A stretch of DNA of 64,000 nucleotides from Solimicrobium silvestre (GTDB taxonomy: Bacteria > Pseudomonadota > Gammaproteobacteria > Burkholderiales > Burkholderiaceae_D), in NCBI RefSeq assembly GCF_002976435.1, contig NZ_PUGF01000010.1, positions 1 to 64,000 on the forward strand, in the 5' to 3' direction. The notes beneath the pieces were generated by a model. That model did not search any database. It saw only the letters and a list, made by a program, of their open reading frames with translations, and had not been told where the DNA came from. Of the stretch, positions 1 through 8,772 are shown piece after piece. The position numbers were made by a program, and so were the translations under genes. Within the stretch, counting starts at the first letter, position 1, and the number at the start of each line of letters is the position of its first letter.

Positions 1-10
1 GTGACTAGTC

Positions 11-115
11 GCCGGTGTAGCAGGGGTTTTGAGTGGCATGCCACTCACCTGCGGAACGGTCTCCGCATGCAGGCGGAGACTCCCTCCCTATAGGGATACA
101 GGGTCTACCACCGGC
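11..115. repeat. Cloverleaf-like nested palindromes
   Basis: The outer arms at 11-20 and 105-115 are complementary apart from one bulged base. Between them lie three hairpins: GCAGG (20-24) with CCTGC (48-52) enclosing a 16-base perfect palindrome at 31-46; GTCTCCGC (59-66) with GCGGAGAC (73-80); and CCCT (82-85) with AGGG (100-103) around the palindrome at 86-95. This would fold into a multi-branched structure in either RNA or single-stranded DNA. It may be a structured RNA, a REP/BIME-like extragenic palindrome or a mobile-element end. I cannot tell which from one copy. Confidence 0.5.
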
Positions 116-239
116 CCCAAGCCTTAAGTTTGTCATTCAGGCTGATTAATATAAATCTTCGCAATATCTTCTTAGAAGTTGAAAATACGTCAAAACCGTC
201 TGATATGCGGCTTGATTTTGAATTGCTTTCGGAGCTAAT

Positions 240-430
240 CCGATGCTTGTAGGTCGGGGGTAGCCCGACAGCTACCTGCCTTTTTTTCGTCGCCAAAAAA
301 GGTAGGCCAAAAAAGGCGACCACGCTATTTCGGAAACCCCGATTTTTCACAGGGAAAATGGGAAAAGTTCGAAACTCGCTGCGCTCAAACAGCGAACCTT
401 TCTTATCCATTTTCCCTGTGAAAAACCGGC
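240..430. repeat. Inverted-repeat-rich intergenic element
   Basis: Two structures are visible. GTCGCC and GGCGAC (about 290-320) enclose two copies of CCAAAAAAGG. A 22-base arm at 340-361 is repeated in inverted orientation at 407-428 with one mismatch, giving a potential 90-base hairpin. The minus strand is open here for about 100 codons, but that reading frame follows the repeat and has no family resemblance, so it is treated as non-coding repeat. Confidence 0.5.
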
Positions 431-458
431 CGAACTAGAAGTGGGGGTAGGGCAAAAG

Positions 459-560
459 CAACTTCAACAGCAACGTCAACGTCAACTTCAACTTCAACTT
501 CAACTTCAACTTCAACTTCAACTTCAACTTCAACAGCAACTTCAACAACAGCAGCAACAA
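459..560 (+). repeat. TTCAAC hexamer microsatellite
   Basis: Eight perfect tandem TTCAAC units run from 487 to 534. They are flanked by variants GTCAAC (475-486), AGCAAC (535-540), a further TTCAAC (541-546), and a CAG/CAA-rich tail. Because the unit is six bases, changes in copy number would not shift a reading frame but could change the spacing of upstream DNA. It lies about 210 bases before the gspG start. No ORF with a plausible start uses the repeat. Confidence 0.85.
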
Positions 561-771
561 ACCTTAACTCGCTTGGTGGGTATCATCAGTTGGTAAGTTA
601 TTGAGTTATAAAAAACACTATAAAACCGTCTTTTGTTCACAATCAATGAGCTTGAACAGTTCAAATAAGCACAATGTAGTTAAATTGTTTCAATTTTCTC
701 CATCAGCAATTCGCAAATATCATTCCACATGCAATACAATTATCGTCCCGACTTTTATTGACATCATTGAC

Positions 772-1230
772 ATGCAAAATTCAGTTTCTCTTCTTAAACG
801 GGTACGAAAACCGTTAGCGCGTGGTTTTACTTTAATTGAAATCATGGTGGTCATTGCAATTTTGGGAATTATGGCGGCCGTCGTTGTTCCTAAATTGGTA
901 GGACATACCGATACGGCAAAAATCGCCGCTGCCAAACAAGATATCGCTAATATTAAGCAAGCGCTGATTTTGTATAAATTAGACAATCAACGTTACCCGA
1001 CGACCGAGCAAGGTTTGCAGGCATTAGTCGCCAAACCAACGACCGGCCCAGCTGCAAATGGCTGGAAGTCCGATGGCTATTTAGAAAAACTCCCAAAAGA
1101 TCCTTGGCAAAACCCATATCAATATCTCAGCCCTGGCATACACGGCGAGTTTGATGTGTTCTCCTATGGCGCAGACGGTCAGCCGGGCGGCGACGGAATT
1201 AATGCTGACATCGGTTCTTGGGATTTATAG
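772..1230 (+). CDS. gspG: Type II secretion major pseudopilin GspG
   Basis: This is the major pseudopilin that polymerises in the inner membrane and periplasm to drive type II secretion. The start at 772 gives 152 residues with a short basic leader and the prepilin peptidase site after Gly18 (RG|FTLIE), followed by the hydrophobic helix. The body has the TTEQGLQAL and YLEKLPKDPWQNPY signatures typical of GspG. The frame is open to a TTG at 601, but the extra 57 residues do not look like a pilin leader. It is the first gene of a twelve-gene gsp operon and abuts gspH. No convincing Shine-Dalgarno sequence is visible at 772. Confidence 0.95.
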   Translation: MQNSVSLLKRVRKPLARGFTLIEIMVVIAILGIMAAVVVPKLVGHTDTAKIAAAKQDIANIKQALILYKLDNQRYPTTEQGLQALVAKPTTGPAANGWKSDGYLEKLPKDPWQNPYQYLSPGIHGEFDVFSYGADGQPGGDGINADIGSWDL

Positions 1231-1751
1231 TGCGCAGCATGCTGACTAGCGCTGCTAAACCTTCCGCTGCTAAAACTTCACCTCAAGCACATCGCAAGGC
1301 CGCTGGATTTACCTTGCTGGAGCTGCTGGTGGTGTTGGTGGTTGTGGGTATTATGCTCGGCATGGTCAGTATGAATGCGTTACCTAATAAGAAGCAGGCT
1401 TTACTCGGTGACGCGAAACGCGTTGCCTTGTTATTGCAACTTGCTCGTGAAGAGGCCATTGTGCGGAATCGCCCAGTGGCTTTTGAGCTTGATAGCGAGC
1501 AGTTTCGGTTTTATGTGCGCGGTGACAGTGGCTGGCAATTATTGAACGATAATGATTTGTTTCGTGAGCGTAGTTTTAAAAATTCCCCGCTAGCTATCAC
1601 GATGCAGCCAAGCCCGAATCAAACAGCGTTACCGCTAAAAATAATCTTTGGACGTGAACCGGTTGATAAGCCGTTCACGCTGACATTCGGCTATGAAGAT
1701 GCCACGGCAACGATTCAAGCTGATGGCATTGGACATTTTTCCGTTGAATAA
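1230..1751 (+). CDS. gspH: Type II secretion minor pseudopilin GspH
   Basis: Minor pseudopilin of the type II secretion pseudopilus. The protein starts with a basic leader, then the prepilin cleavage motif (AG|FTLLELLVVL), and a C-terminal beta-rich domain as in the GspH family. I place the start at the GTG at 1230, which shares one base with the gspG stop codon; an ATG at 1239 is equally possible. Length is about 173 residues, within the family range. Tight packing with gspG and gspI indicates co-transcription. Confidence 0.88.
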   Translation: MRSMLTSAAKPSAAKTSPQAHRKAAGFTLLELLVVLVVVGIMLGMVSMNALPNKKQALLGDAKRVALLLQLAREEAIVRNRPVAFELDSEQFRFYVRGDSGWQLLNDNDLFRERSFKNSPLAITMQPSPNQTALPLKIIFGREPVDKPFTLTFGYEDATATIQADGIGHFSVE

Positions 1752-1763
1752 CCGTTGAGCGAT

Positions 1764-2180
1764 ATGTATTTTAAACCCACTAGCCGAGCAGCCAAGATGC
1801 TAACTATGCCAAGTAAAAAGCAGGCAGGATTTACTTTGTTAGAAGTGCTGGTTGCTTTGGTGATTGTCGGCGTGGCATTAGGTGCCAGCTTGCGAGCAGT
1901 CGGTAGCTTAACGCAAAATAGCAACCATTTACGCGCCTCGATGATGGCCACCTGGTCGGCTGAAAATCGTCTGTCGCAAATCCGTTTATCGACTACCTGG
2001 CCAGATGTAGGGCAAAGTAATTTCCCTTGCCCGCAAGGTGATTTACCGCTGGTTTGCCTTCAGGAAGTGATCGCTACGCCGAATCCTTCGTTTCGCCGGG
2101 TTGAAGTCAGCGTCGTTGATGAGCGTTTTCCAGAGCGCCGTATTATCAAATTGACGCAGGTGGTACCGAATGCGTTGTAA
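1764..2180 (+). CDS. gspI: Type II secretion minor pseudopilin GspI
   Basis: Minor pseudopilin that forms the tip complex with GspJ and GspK. The prepilin motif (AG|FTLLEVLVAL) follows a leader of about 20 residues. The rest fits GspI: about 138 residues, with the WSAENRLSQIRL segment typical of the family. A TTG at 1755 could extend it by three residues. The stop codon lies inside the start of gspJ, a translational-coupling arrangement. Confidence 0.9.
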   Translation: MYFKPTSRAAKMLTMPSKKQAGFTLLEVLVALVIVGVALGASLRAVGSLTQNSNHLRASMMATWSAENRLSQIRLSTTWPDVGQSNFPCPQGDLPLVCLQEVIATPNPSFRRVEVSVVDERFPERRIIKLTQVVPNAL

Positions 2181-2868
2181 GATGAAAAGCCAGGGTTTTA
2201 CCCTCATTGAATTGCTGGTCGCAATTAGTATTTTGGCGATCGTCGCGGTACTGGGCTGGCGCGGCTTGGACAGCATTGTCCGTAGTCGTGAAGTATTAAC
2301 CGCGGAATTGGAACAAACGCGTGGTCTGCAACTGACCTTTGCACAATTGCAAAGCGATTGCGCGCAAAACGTAAATCCATTTAATTACCCCAATTTGCCA
2401 GAAGGGCGCTCAAGCTGGATTGAGCCGCAACGGTTGATATTGATACGTAATGTATTCTCGGACGATCAGGCTCCTGCCATGCAAGTCGTGACCTACCGTT
2501 TGCAAAATTCTACTATCACTCGTTTTGAATCCATCAGCACACGTGATTTGACCGTGTTGACGCAATTGTTGGCGCAGGCGCGAAATCCTCCTGATCAGCA
2601 GGTTGAAATCGTGATGCAGAAAAAAGTACAAAGCGTGGAATTTACCGGCTATCCAGATAGTTCAGTGGCCGCAAATTCGACTACATCTACTGCTGGAAAC
2701 ACAAATTCGACTAATTCCCCTGGTAATCCTGCTCCAGGTAATCAGCCTGTCAATAATGGCGTGCAAAATGTGAACCAGGCTAATGCGACAACGGGTTTGC
2801 AAGTGTCTTTGCAATTGCAAAATAATGACAAAAATATGCTTAAGATATTTATTTTGGGCGGAGCGTAA
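2170..2868 (+). CDS. gspJ: Type II secretion minor pseudopilin GspJ
   Basis: Minor pseudopilin of the tip complex. A very short leader precedes the cleavage site (QG|FTLIELLVAI). The middle contains GWRGLDSI and the long C-terminal beta domain of GspJ. A Ser/Thr/Asn/Gly/Pro-rich insertion at about residues 160-205 is low-complexity and probably a flexible loop. The start at 2170 overlaps the gspI end by 11 bases; ATG 2182 is an alternative. The stop overlaps the gspK start by one base. Confidence 0.9.
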   Translation: MRCKMKSQGFTLIELLVAISILAIVAVLGWRGLDSIVRSREVLTAELEQTRGLQLTFAQLQSDCAQNVNPFNYPNLPEGRSSWIEPQRLILIRNVFSDDQAPAMQVVTYRLQNSTITRFESISTRDLTVLTQLLAQARNPPDQQVEIVMQKKVQSVEFTGYPDSSVAANSTTSTAGNTNSTNSPGNPAPGNQPVNNGVQNVNQANATTGLQVSLQLQNNDKNMLKIFILGGA

Positions 2869-3842
2869 TGCGTCGCAGCCTTGTAACGCTACCCAGCGCG
2901 CAGCGCGGCGTGGCAATTGTAACGGCGCTGCTGCTGGCCGCGTTGGCAATTACCTTGGTAATGAGTTTATTTGGACAGCAAAATGTGCAAGTACGCTCGA
3001 TTGAAAATCAGCGTTTTCAATTGCAAAAACAATGGGTGATGCGCGGCGCTTTAGATTGGGCGCGCCTAATTTTGCGCGAAGATGCCAGGGTAAATCGGGT
3101 AGATTATTTAGGTGAGCCTTGGTCGGTACCGCTGGAAAGTACCCGCCTGGATCAGTACGTTGATAACGGGCGCGGTAGTGAAGATGATACAGATGCCACC
3201 TTGTCTGGTTATGTTATTGACGCAGAATCGCGTTTAAATTTGACCAATCTGGCCGTAGCAGGGGTTGTTGACCCAGCTACTTTGTTAGCGTTTGGGAGTT
3301 TGTTAAGCGGGCAGGGGATGGATCCTGGCTTGGCAACGGCTACCGCCAACATGGTCGCTTCCACCCAAGCAAAAGCCACACAGTTTAATTCAGACGGTAG
3401 CGTGGGCGCGGCTGCGGTATCCGCTAAAATTTTGGCGTTAACGCAAGTTGATGATTTGTTGGCGATTCCGGGATTCACCCCTGCCACTGTCGCAAAATTG
3501 CGCGAGTTGGTGGTATTTTTGCCAGTGGCGACGCCAATCAACATAAATACGGCATCCGCCCAAGTAATTTCGGCTAGAATTGCGGGCATCTCATTGTCGG
3601 ATGCCCAGCAAATAGTCACTGCTCGGAATCAGGCTTACTATAAAGATTTGACTGATTTAGCGGCACGCTGGACCAATAGCAAAGTACCGATCCCAGCTGC
3701 AGGTGTGGTGAATACTCAAACCAACTATTTTATTGTGCATGGTCATGTGCAATTAGATCGCTCTGCATTGGATGTGGATGCCTTAATTGAGCGCACGCCA
3801 ATAAGTGGCGCGACTAGAGTAGTTTGGGTAAGAGAAAATTAA
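2868..3842 (+). CDS. gspK: Type II secretion minor pseudopilin GspK
   Basis: Large minor pseudopilin that caps the pseudopilus. The leader ends at RG|VAIVTALLLAAL. Position 5 after cleavage is Thr rather than Glu, as is usual for GspK, whose family lacks the Glu5 found in the other pseudopilins. The 324-residue length and the helix-hairpin-helix-like PININTASAQVISA segment are family hallmarks. The ATG overlaps the gspJ stop (TAATG). An 84-base AT-rich gap separates it from gspL. Confidence 0.93.
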   Translation: MRRSLVTLPSAQRGVAIVTALLLAALAITLVMSLFGQQNVQVRSIENQRFQLQKQWVMRGALDWARLILREDARVNRVDYLGEPWSVPLESTRLDQYVDNGRGSEDDTDATLSGYVIDAESRLNLTNLAVAGVVDPATLLAFGSLLSGQGMDPGLATATANMVASTQAKATQFNSDGSVGAAAVSAKILALTQVDDLLAIPGFTPATVAKLRELVVFLPVATPININTASAQVISARIAGISLSDAQQIVTARNQAYYKDLTDLAARWTNSKVPIPAAGVVNTQTNYFIVHGHVQLDRSALDVDALIERTPISGATRVVWVREN

Positions 3843-3926
3843 ATGCGGTAAAAATTAACAAATAAGCGAATAAAACAAGCGAATTAAAATACAAACTTTA
3901 AGTAAAATTTACGAAGAATAAACATC

Positions 3927-5162
3927 TTGAATACACTGTATTTACGCATACCAGCAAAACATACCGCGGCATGGCCAAATAGCGCACTTGCTTACGCACT
4001 TTGCTCTCAGGAAGATGCCATTGTGCGCGAAGGTCATAGCACCTTAGCTGAGCTTTCCACGACTATTTCCAAATCAAATGTGGTGTTACTGATCGCGGCG
4101 TCCGATGTGACTTTATTGGAACTCAGTATTCCGCCGATGCCGGAAGCGAAATTAAAATTAGCTTTGCCGAATCTGGTTGAAGACCAATTAATGTGTGACT
4201 CTGCTGAGTGCGTATTATTGTTGGGCGTCAAGCCGCTTAGTTCAACAAAACGCACTATCGCGGTTGCGCAGCGTAGTTGGTTGCAACAACTGTCGGGCAG
4301 TTTGTTTGCCCTTGGCGCAAATCGTATAAAAGCATTACCTGCGCAACTTTGCCTACCCTTTAAAAGCGGTCAGAGTAGTGTGCGTTTGGCAGAACACGCG
4401 CAAGATTTATGCGCCAATCTTTCTATGCGCTTTGATGTCGATAGCGGCGTAGGTATGCTGCTTGAACCTGAGCAAAATGCCCAAGAACGTTTATCGGTCA
4501 TTGCTATGCTGACGCCGCCTGGCGCTATCGCGTTACAGATTTCTGGCGAATTAGTCGGAGAGTATAAAACGGCGATTGACGCTAATCCCGCTTGGGCTGA
4601 GCGCATGACGGTGCAGGGCTTCAATTGGGTCAGCACGATTCAAGCCGCCAAGACAGTCAGTTTCAATTTAATGGCGGGATTAAATACAGCTCAAACTAAT
4701 CGGATTCAATGGAAAATTTGGCGTTGGCCGTTGGTACTCGCGACCTTGGTTTTATTGGTGAATATCATTGGGTTAAATAACGAATATTGGAGCTTGAAGC
4801 GTGAAGCGCAAGCGTTGAAAACGGGAATGACGCAAACCTATAAAGTGAGCTTCCCTACTGAAACCGTCATACCTGCTCCGCTTGATCAAATGAAAAAACA
4901 TTTAGATTTGGCGCAGCGTAATTCCGGGCAGGGCGGATCGGACGATTTTACTTTGTTGCTTAGCCAGTTCGGTGCGGCATGGAGTGCAATGAATGCCGCG
5001 CAATTGCCAAAACTGGTTTCGATTGAATATAAAGATCACGGCTTAGTGTTGCAAATTAAGGGCGAAATGCCACAGCAAGCACTCGCGCAGGAATTGAGCG
5101 CCAAGGGTCTTATTCTTAAGAAAAATAATGAAGAGATATGGCAAGTGAGGAATGCTAAATGA
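3927..5162 (+). CDS. gspL: Type II secretion inner-membrane platform protein GspL
   Basis: GspL recruits the ATPase GspE to the inner-membrane platform and pairs with GspM. The protein has an N-terminal actin-like cytoplasmic domain (about residues 1-250), one transmembrane helix (about 270-288, WPLVLATLVLLVNIIGL) and a periplasmic ferredoxin-like domain. It has 411 residues, normal for the family. The start is a TTG at 3927. Its stop overlaps the gspM start (ATGA). Confidence 0.9.
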   Translation: MNTLYLRIPAKHTAAWPNSALAYALCSQEDAIVREGHSTLAELSTTISKSNVVLLIAASDVTLLELSIPPMPEAKLKLALPNLVEDQLMCDSAECVLLLGVKPLSSTKRTIAVAQRSWLQQLSGSLFALGANRIKALPAQLCLPFKSGQSSVRLAEHAQDLCANLSMRFDVDSGVGMLLEPEQNAQERLSVIAMLTPPGAIALQISGELVGEYKTAIDANPAWAERMTVQGFNWVSTIQAAKTVSFNLMAGLNTAQTNRIQWKIWRWPLVLATLVLLVNIIGLNNEYWSLKREAQALKTGMTQTYKVSFPTETVIPAPLDQMKKHLDLAQRNSGQGGSDDFTLLLSQFGAAWSAMNAAQLPKLVSIEYKDHGLVLQIKGEMPQQALAQELSAKGLILKKNNEEIWQVRNAK

Positions 5163-5665
5163 TGCAATTCAAAGCTATTTTTATAGAAACTTTTACGCAT
5201 TTTTGGGAAGCACGGCAACAACGTGAACGCCAATTTTTAATCACCGCTACCGTTGTTTTTGTCGTCACCCTGGTTTATTTAATTGCAATTGACCCTGCCA
5301 TTACCGGGCGCCAGGAATTAAAAAAATCGCTACCGATATTGCATCAACAGGCAGCGGCAATGCAGCAGATGGTGCAGGAATTGGCCGCTATTCCCAGTGC
5401 GGAAAATCGCCATGAAGTTAGCCGTGAGCTGATTGAAACGGCGTTGTCGCATAACGGTTTGAAAGCACAAACGCTATCCGTCAATGATGGTGTGATTCGC
5501 GCCCAATTTAGTTCAACGTCAATGTCTGCGTTGCAAACCTGGCTGCTTGAAATGCAAAAATCCAGCGGATTATTTGTGGAAGAAATCAAGATAACCGGTT
5601 TAGAGGGCGGATTGGTGAGCGTTAACCTTACGTTGCGTCAATCAGTCACTAATGGGAGTAACTAG
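5159..5665 (+). CDS. gspM: Type II secretion platform protein GspM
   Basis: GspM is the bitopic partner of GspL in the inner-membrane platform. It has a short cytoplasmic N-terminus, one membrane helix (about residues 28-45, FLITATVVFVVTLVYLI) and a periplasmic ferredoxin-like domain. Its 168 residues are typical. Two ATG codons (5159 and 5162) lie at the overlap with gspL; I use the first. It is followed after two bases by gspN. Confidence 0.88.
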   Translation: MMQFKAIFIETFTHFWEARQQRERQFLITATVVFVVTLVYLIAIDPAITGRQELKKSLPILHQQAAAMQQMVQELAAIPSAENRHEVSRELIETALSHNGLKAQTLSVNDGVIRAQFSSTSMSALQTWLLEMQKSSGLFVEEIKITGLEGGLVSVNLTLRQSVTNGSN

Positions 5666-5667
5666 CA

Positions 5668-6495
5668 GTGAGTCGATTTGAGCAGCACGATTTGCCCGGG
5701 AATAAAACTGCAAATAAATTAAGCCTCAAACAAAAAATTGTTTGCATCTGTTTGGGCTTGTTGGGCATGTTGTTGACGGTGATGGCGTTTGCGCCAGCGG
5801 TTTGGCTGAGTACGTTGCTAGAAATGCAGACGGACGGACGATTTGCACTGGGCGATGCACAAGGTAGTTTGTGGAATGGTTCCGCCTTCATTGGCGTTGC
5901 TGCTACTAAAAACGGAGATCTAACGCCTTTATTGCCGGGCAGATTTGCTTGGCATTTATCCCCCATTTTGTTGTTGGGGCAAATTGAATTAGGCTTGGAA
6001 AATTCGGCGGCATTGCAGCAGCCATTGCACATAACCGGCAATTTACGTCATGTTCAAGTAAGTCCTGGCGGTTTGATATTGCCCGCGGAACGGTTGAGTG
6101 GTTTGGGCGCGCCGCTAAATACAGTTAAACCTTCGGGGAAAATGACCTTATCTTGGGATGCCTTGGGGGTGACTTTATCAGAGGGGAAAGTAGACATTAA
6201 CGGCACGATGAAATTGCAGATGCAAGACATTGCTTCTGCTTTGTCGCCGATTAAACCGCTGGGTTCGTATTTGATGAATTTTGTTTGGCATGGGCAGCAA
6301 GCTGATATAGAGTTAAAAACTTTGCAGGGCCCAATGTTATTAAGTGGTAAAGGCGCTTTAGTTCAGGGGCGTTTGCAGTTTAGTGGGTCGGCACAGGCTC
6401 AAGAAGGACAAGAAGATAAGTTGGCAAATTTGTTGAATTTGCTGGGACAGCGCCGCGCCGGTACTGATAAAAATGTGATTGCTTTAGAATTTTAA
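5668..6495 (+). CDS. gspN: Type II secretion protein GspN
   Basis: GspN is an accessory inner-membrane component found in a subset of type II systems, including betaproteobacteria. One N-terminal membrane segment (about residues 25-50) is followed by a periplasmic beta-rich domain with repeated LSWDALGV and GTMKLQMQDI-type strands. The GTG start at 5668 follows the gspM stop by two bases. The TAATG overlap with gspD suggests coupled translation. Its exact role in secretion is not established. Confidence 0.85.
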   Translation: MSRFEQHDLPGNKTANKLSLKQKIVCICLGLLGMLLTVMAFAPAVWLSTLLEMQTDGRFALGDAQGSLWNGSAFIGVAATKNGDLTPLLPGRFAWHLSPILLLGQIELGLENSAALQQPLHITGNLRHVQVSPGGLILPAERLSGLGAPLNTVKPSGKMTLSWDALGVTLSEGKVDINGTMKLQMQDIASALSPIKPLGSYLMNFVWHGQQADIELKTLQGPMLLSGKGALVQGRLQFSGSAQAQEGQEDKLANLLNLLGQRRAGTDKNVIALEF

Positions 6496-8771
6496 TGAAA
6501 AATATGCGAATGACACCTTCTATTTTGACTCCACTCAAACGTAATTTGACTCTGGCTTACACTGGAAATTTCTCATTACGAAAACTACCGGCAAGCCTGG
6601 CTTTTTGCGCTATTACGGGCTTATTTTCCGTTGCCGCTTTTGCTCAGGAACCCAGCTTAAATGAATCCAAGCTCACCTTTGTTGGGGCGGACATTGAGTC
6701 AGTCATTAAAGCGGTCGGCCACTACACGGGGACCACGTTCATTGTTGACCCACGAGTTAAAGGCACCATTAATCTGGTATCGGAACAACCGGTCACTAAA
6801 GAGCAGGCATTTGCACTACTTACGTCAACGTTGCGCTTGCAGGGTTATGCAGTGGTGACAGCCAATGGCTTTACTAAAGTTGTGCCTGAACCGGACGGTA
6901 AATTGCAAGCTGGGCCGACTCAGGTAGTTGGCATCAAAGGCGACCAGATATCTACCCAGATTTATCGCCTGAATTATGAGAATGCAGCGAATCTGGTAAC
7001 GGTGTTACGCCCACTGATTTCACCTAATAATACGATTAATGCCAATCCGGGCAGTAACTCGGTAGTGATTACTGACTATGCCGATAATCTGAAGCGCTTG
7101 GAAAAAATTATCGCTACACTCGATGTACCAGCTACCAGTGATGTCGATGTAATTCCAGTCAAATACGGTATTGCCAGTGATATTGCAACCTTGGTGCTGC
7201 GTTTAACTGAGCAATCTGGAGCGTCTGCTGATAGCGGTAAAGTTAATATTTTGGCTGACAGCCGAACCAATTCTATTCTGTTGCACGCTCCATCGGTAGC
7301 GCGCGCTAACTTGGTGAAAACCCTGATTGAAAAACTCGATCAGCCAACCGCTTTGCCAGGTAATGTTCATGTGGTTTATTTGCGTAATGCGGATGCCTTG
7401 AAACTAGCGCAAACCCTGCGTGCGATTGCAGCTTCCGATAGTTCGTCATCTGGTTCAGGTTCTCTCTCAAACGTAAACTCAGGGAACAACTCAGCGCAAC
7501 AACCATCGCAAAACAAACCAACCACCGGTATCGGCGGAAGTGGTTCGGGTAGCGGCGGAGGCTTAGGGAGTGCGTTGGGAGCCAGCACCAGCAATAATGG
7601 TAATGCACCGACCACTTTATCAACTGGTGGGGCAACTGGTTATATTCAAGCTGATTCGGCAACCAACACCTTGATTATCACGGCAAGTGAAACGGTTTAC
7701 CGTAATTTACGCACAGTGATTGATCAGCTTGATGCGCGACGTTCTCAGGTGTATATAGAAGCGCTAATCATCGAAGTGTCCACTAACAAGGCGGAGCAAT
7801 TCGGTGTTCAGTGGGCCGCACTCACCGGTAACAGCAACAGTAATGTGCGAGTAGGTTCAGCAACCTCATTTAATACTGGTGGAGCAAGTAATAATCTGTT
7901 TAACCTGGCAGCGGCAGGTAAAACGGCAGTTCCCAATGCCGGCTTGAATTTAGGGGTGTTTAGTGCCCAACTTGGTTTGGGTGCGCTTGCCTCTGCGCTG
8001 CAATCGACGGGTAACGCAAATGTGCTGTCCGTGCCGACCCTGACTACTCTGGACAATGAAGAAGCCAAGATGCTGGTAGGGCAAAATGTACCATTCATTA
8101 CCGGACAATATACAAATACGGCAGCGAGTAGTGGTGGTGCGACAGTCAACCCGTTTCAAACGATAGAACGTAAAGATGTGGGTGTGACTTTGCGGGTGAA
8201 GCCACAAATTTCCGAAGGCGGCGCGGTTAAGTTGACGATTTATCAGGAAGTGTCGAATATTGACTCCTCTACCAATCCTGCCGGGATTATTACGAATGTA
8301 CGCGCCATCGAAACGAATGTGATTGTCGACGATGGCCAAGTTCTGGTGCTGGGTGGTTTAATGGCGGAAAGCGGTAATGAAACGAATGATCAAGTGCCAA
8401 TTTTAGGCGATATACCTTATATCGGAAACTTGTTCAAATATAAAAATAAATCACACATTAAGAGCAATTTGCTGATCTTTTTACGTCCGACTGTGATCCG
8501 TAATCCTGATCAAAGCCATTCTGTTTCAGTGGATCGTTACGATTACATGCGTGCTAAGGTGCGTACGGATAAGCCGGATGAGCCGCTCTTGAACGTGCCG
8601 TCATTAACGCCAGAACAAACCGGTATATTAATTCCGCAAAACATACTTAACAGAGAGTCGACGGCGACTAAATTAGATACGCAAGACGGCGCTAAGTCGG
8701 GCACTAAACCAGATACGTCGCCAGTAACCAAGCCGGAAACCACGACCACTCCGACGGAAGCGGCGCACTAG
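6495..8771 (+). CDS. gspD: Type II secretion outer-membrane secretin GspD
   Basis: GspD forms the outer-membrane channel. A long N-terminal segment ends in a Sec signal peptide with the likely cleavage FSVAAFA|QE (about residue 50). The N0 domain (LTFVGADIESVIKAVG) is followed by N1-N3 repeats and the secretin beta-barrel domain (VPTLTTLDNEEAKMLVGQNVPF, shown here in two parts: VPTLTTLDNEE, AKMLVGQNVPF). A Gly/Ser/Asn-rich insertion of about 60 residues in N3 (about 315-375) is low-complexity. The C-terminal tail is Thr/Pro-rich. Length is 758 residues. No GspS pilotin gene is visible nearby. Confidence 0.96.
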   Translation: MKNMRMTPSILTPLKRNLTLAYTGNFSLRKLPASLAFCAITGLFSVAAFAQEPSLNESKLTFVGADIESVIKAVGHYTGTTFIVDPRVKGTINLVSEQPVTKEQAFALLTSTLRLQGYAVVTANGFTKVVPEPDGKLQAGPTQVVGIKGDQISTQIYRLNYENAANLVTVLRPLISPNNTINANPGSNSVVITDYADNLKRLEKIIATLDVPATSDVDVIPVKYGIASDIATLVLRLTEQSGASADSGKVNILADSRTNSILLHAPSVARANLVKTLIEKLDQPTALPGNVHVVYLRNADALKLAQTLRAIAASDSSSSGSGSLSNVNSGNNSAQQPSQNKPTTGIGGSGSGSGGGLGSALGASTSNNGNAPTTLSTGGATGYIQADSATNTLIITASETVYRNLRTVIDQLDARRSQVYIEALIIEVSTNKAEQFGVQWAALTGNSNSNVRVGSATSFNTGGASNNLFNLAAAGKTAVPNAGLNLGVFSAQLGLGALASALQSTGNANVLSVPTLTTLDNEEAKMLVGQNVPFITGQYTNTAASSGGATVNPFQTIERKDVGVTLRVKPQISEGGAVKLTIYQEVSNIDSSTNPAGIITNVRAIETNVIVDDGQVLVLGGLMAESGNETNDQVPILGDIPYIGNLFKYKNKSHIKSNLLIFLRPTVIRNPDQSHSVSVDRYDYMRAKVRTDKPDEPLLNVPSLTPEQTGILIPQNILNRESTATKLDTQDGAKSGTKPDTSPVTKPETTTTPTEAAH

Positions 8772-8772
8772 C

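Noticed and set aside
105-410. Minus-strand ORF of about 100 codons
   Set aside because: It runs through the inverted-repeat element, has low-complexity composition and no family match I recognise, so it is explained by repeat sequence.
459-560. Tandem repeats considered as a CRISPR array
   Set aside because: The unit is only six bases and contiguous, without spacers; it is a microsatellite, and no cas gene is present.
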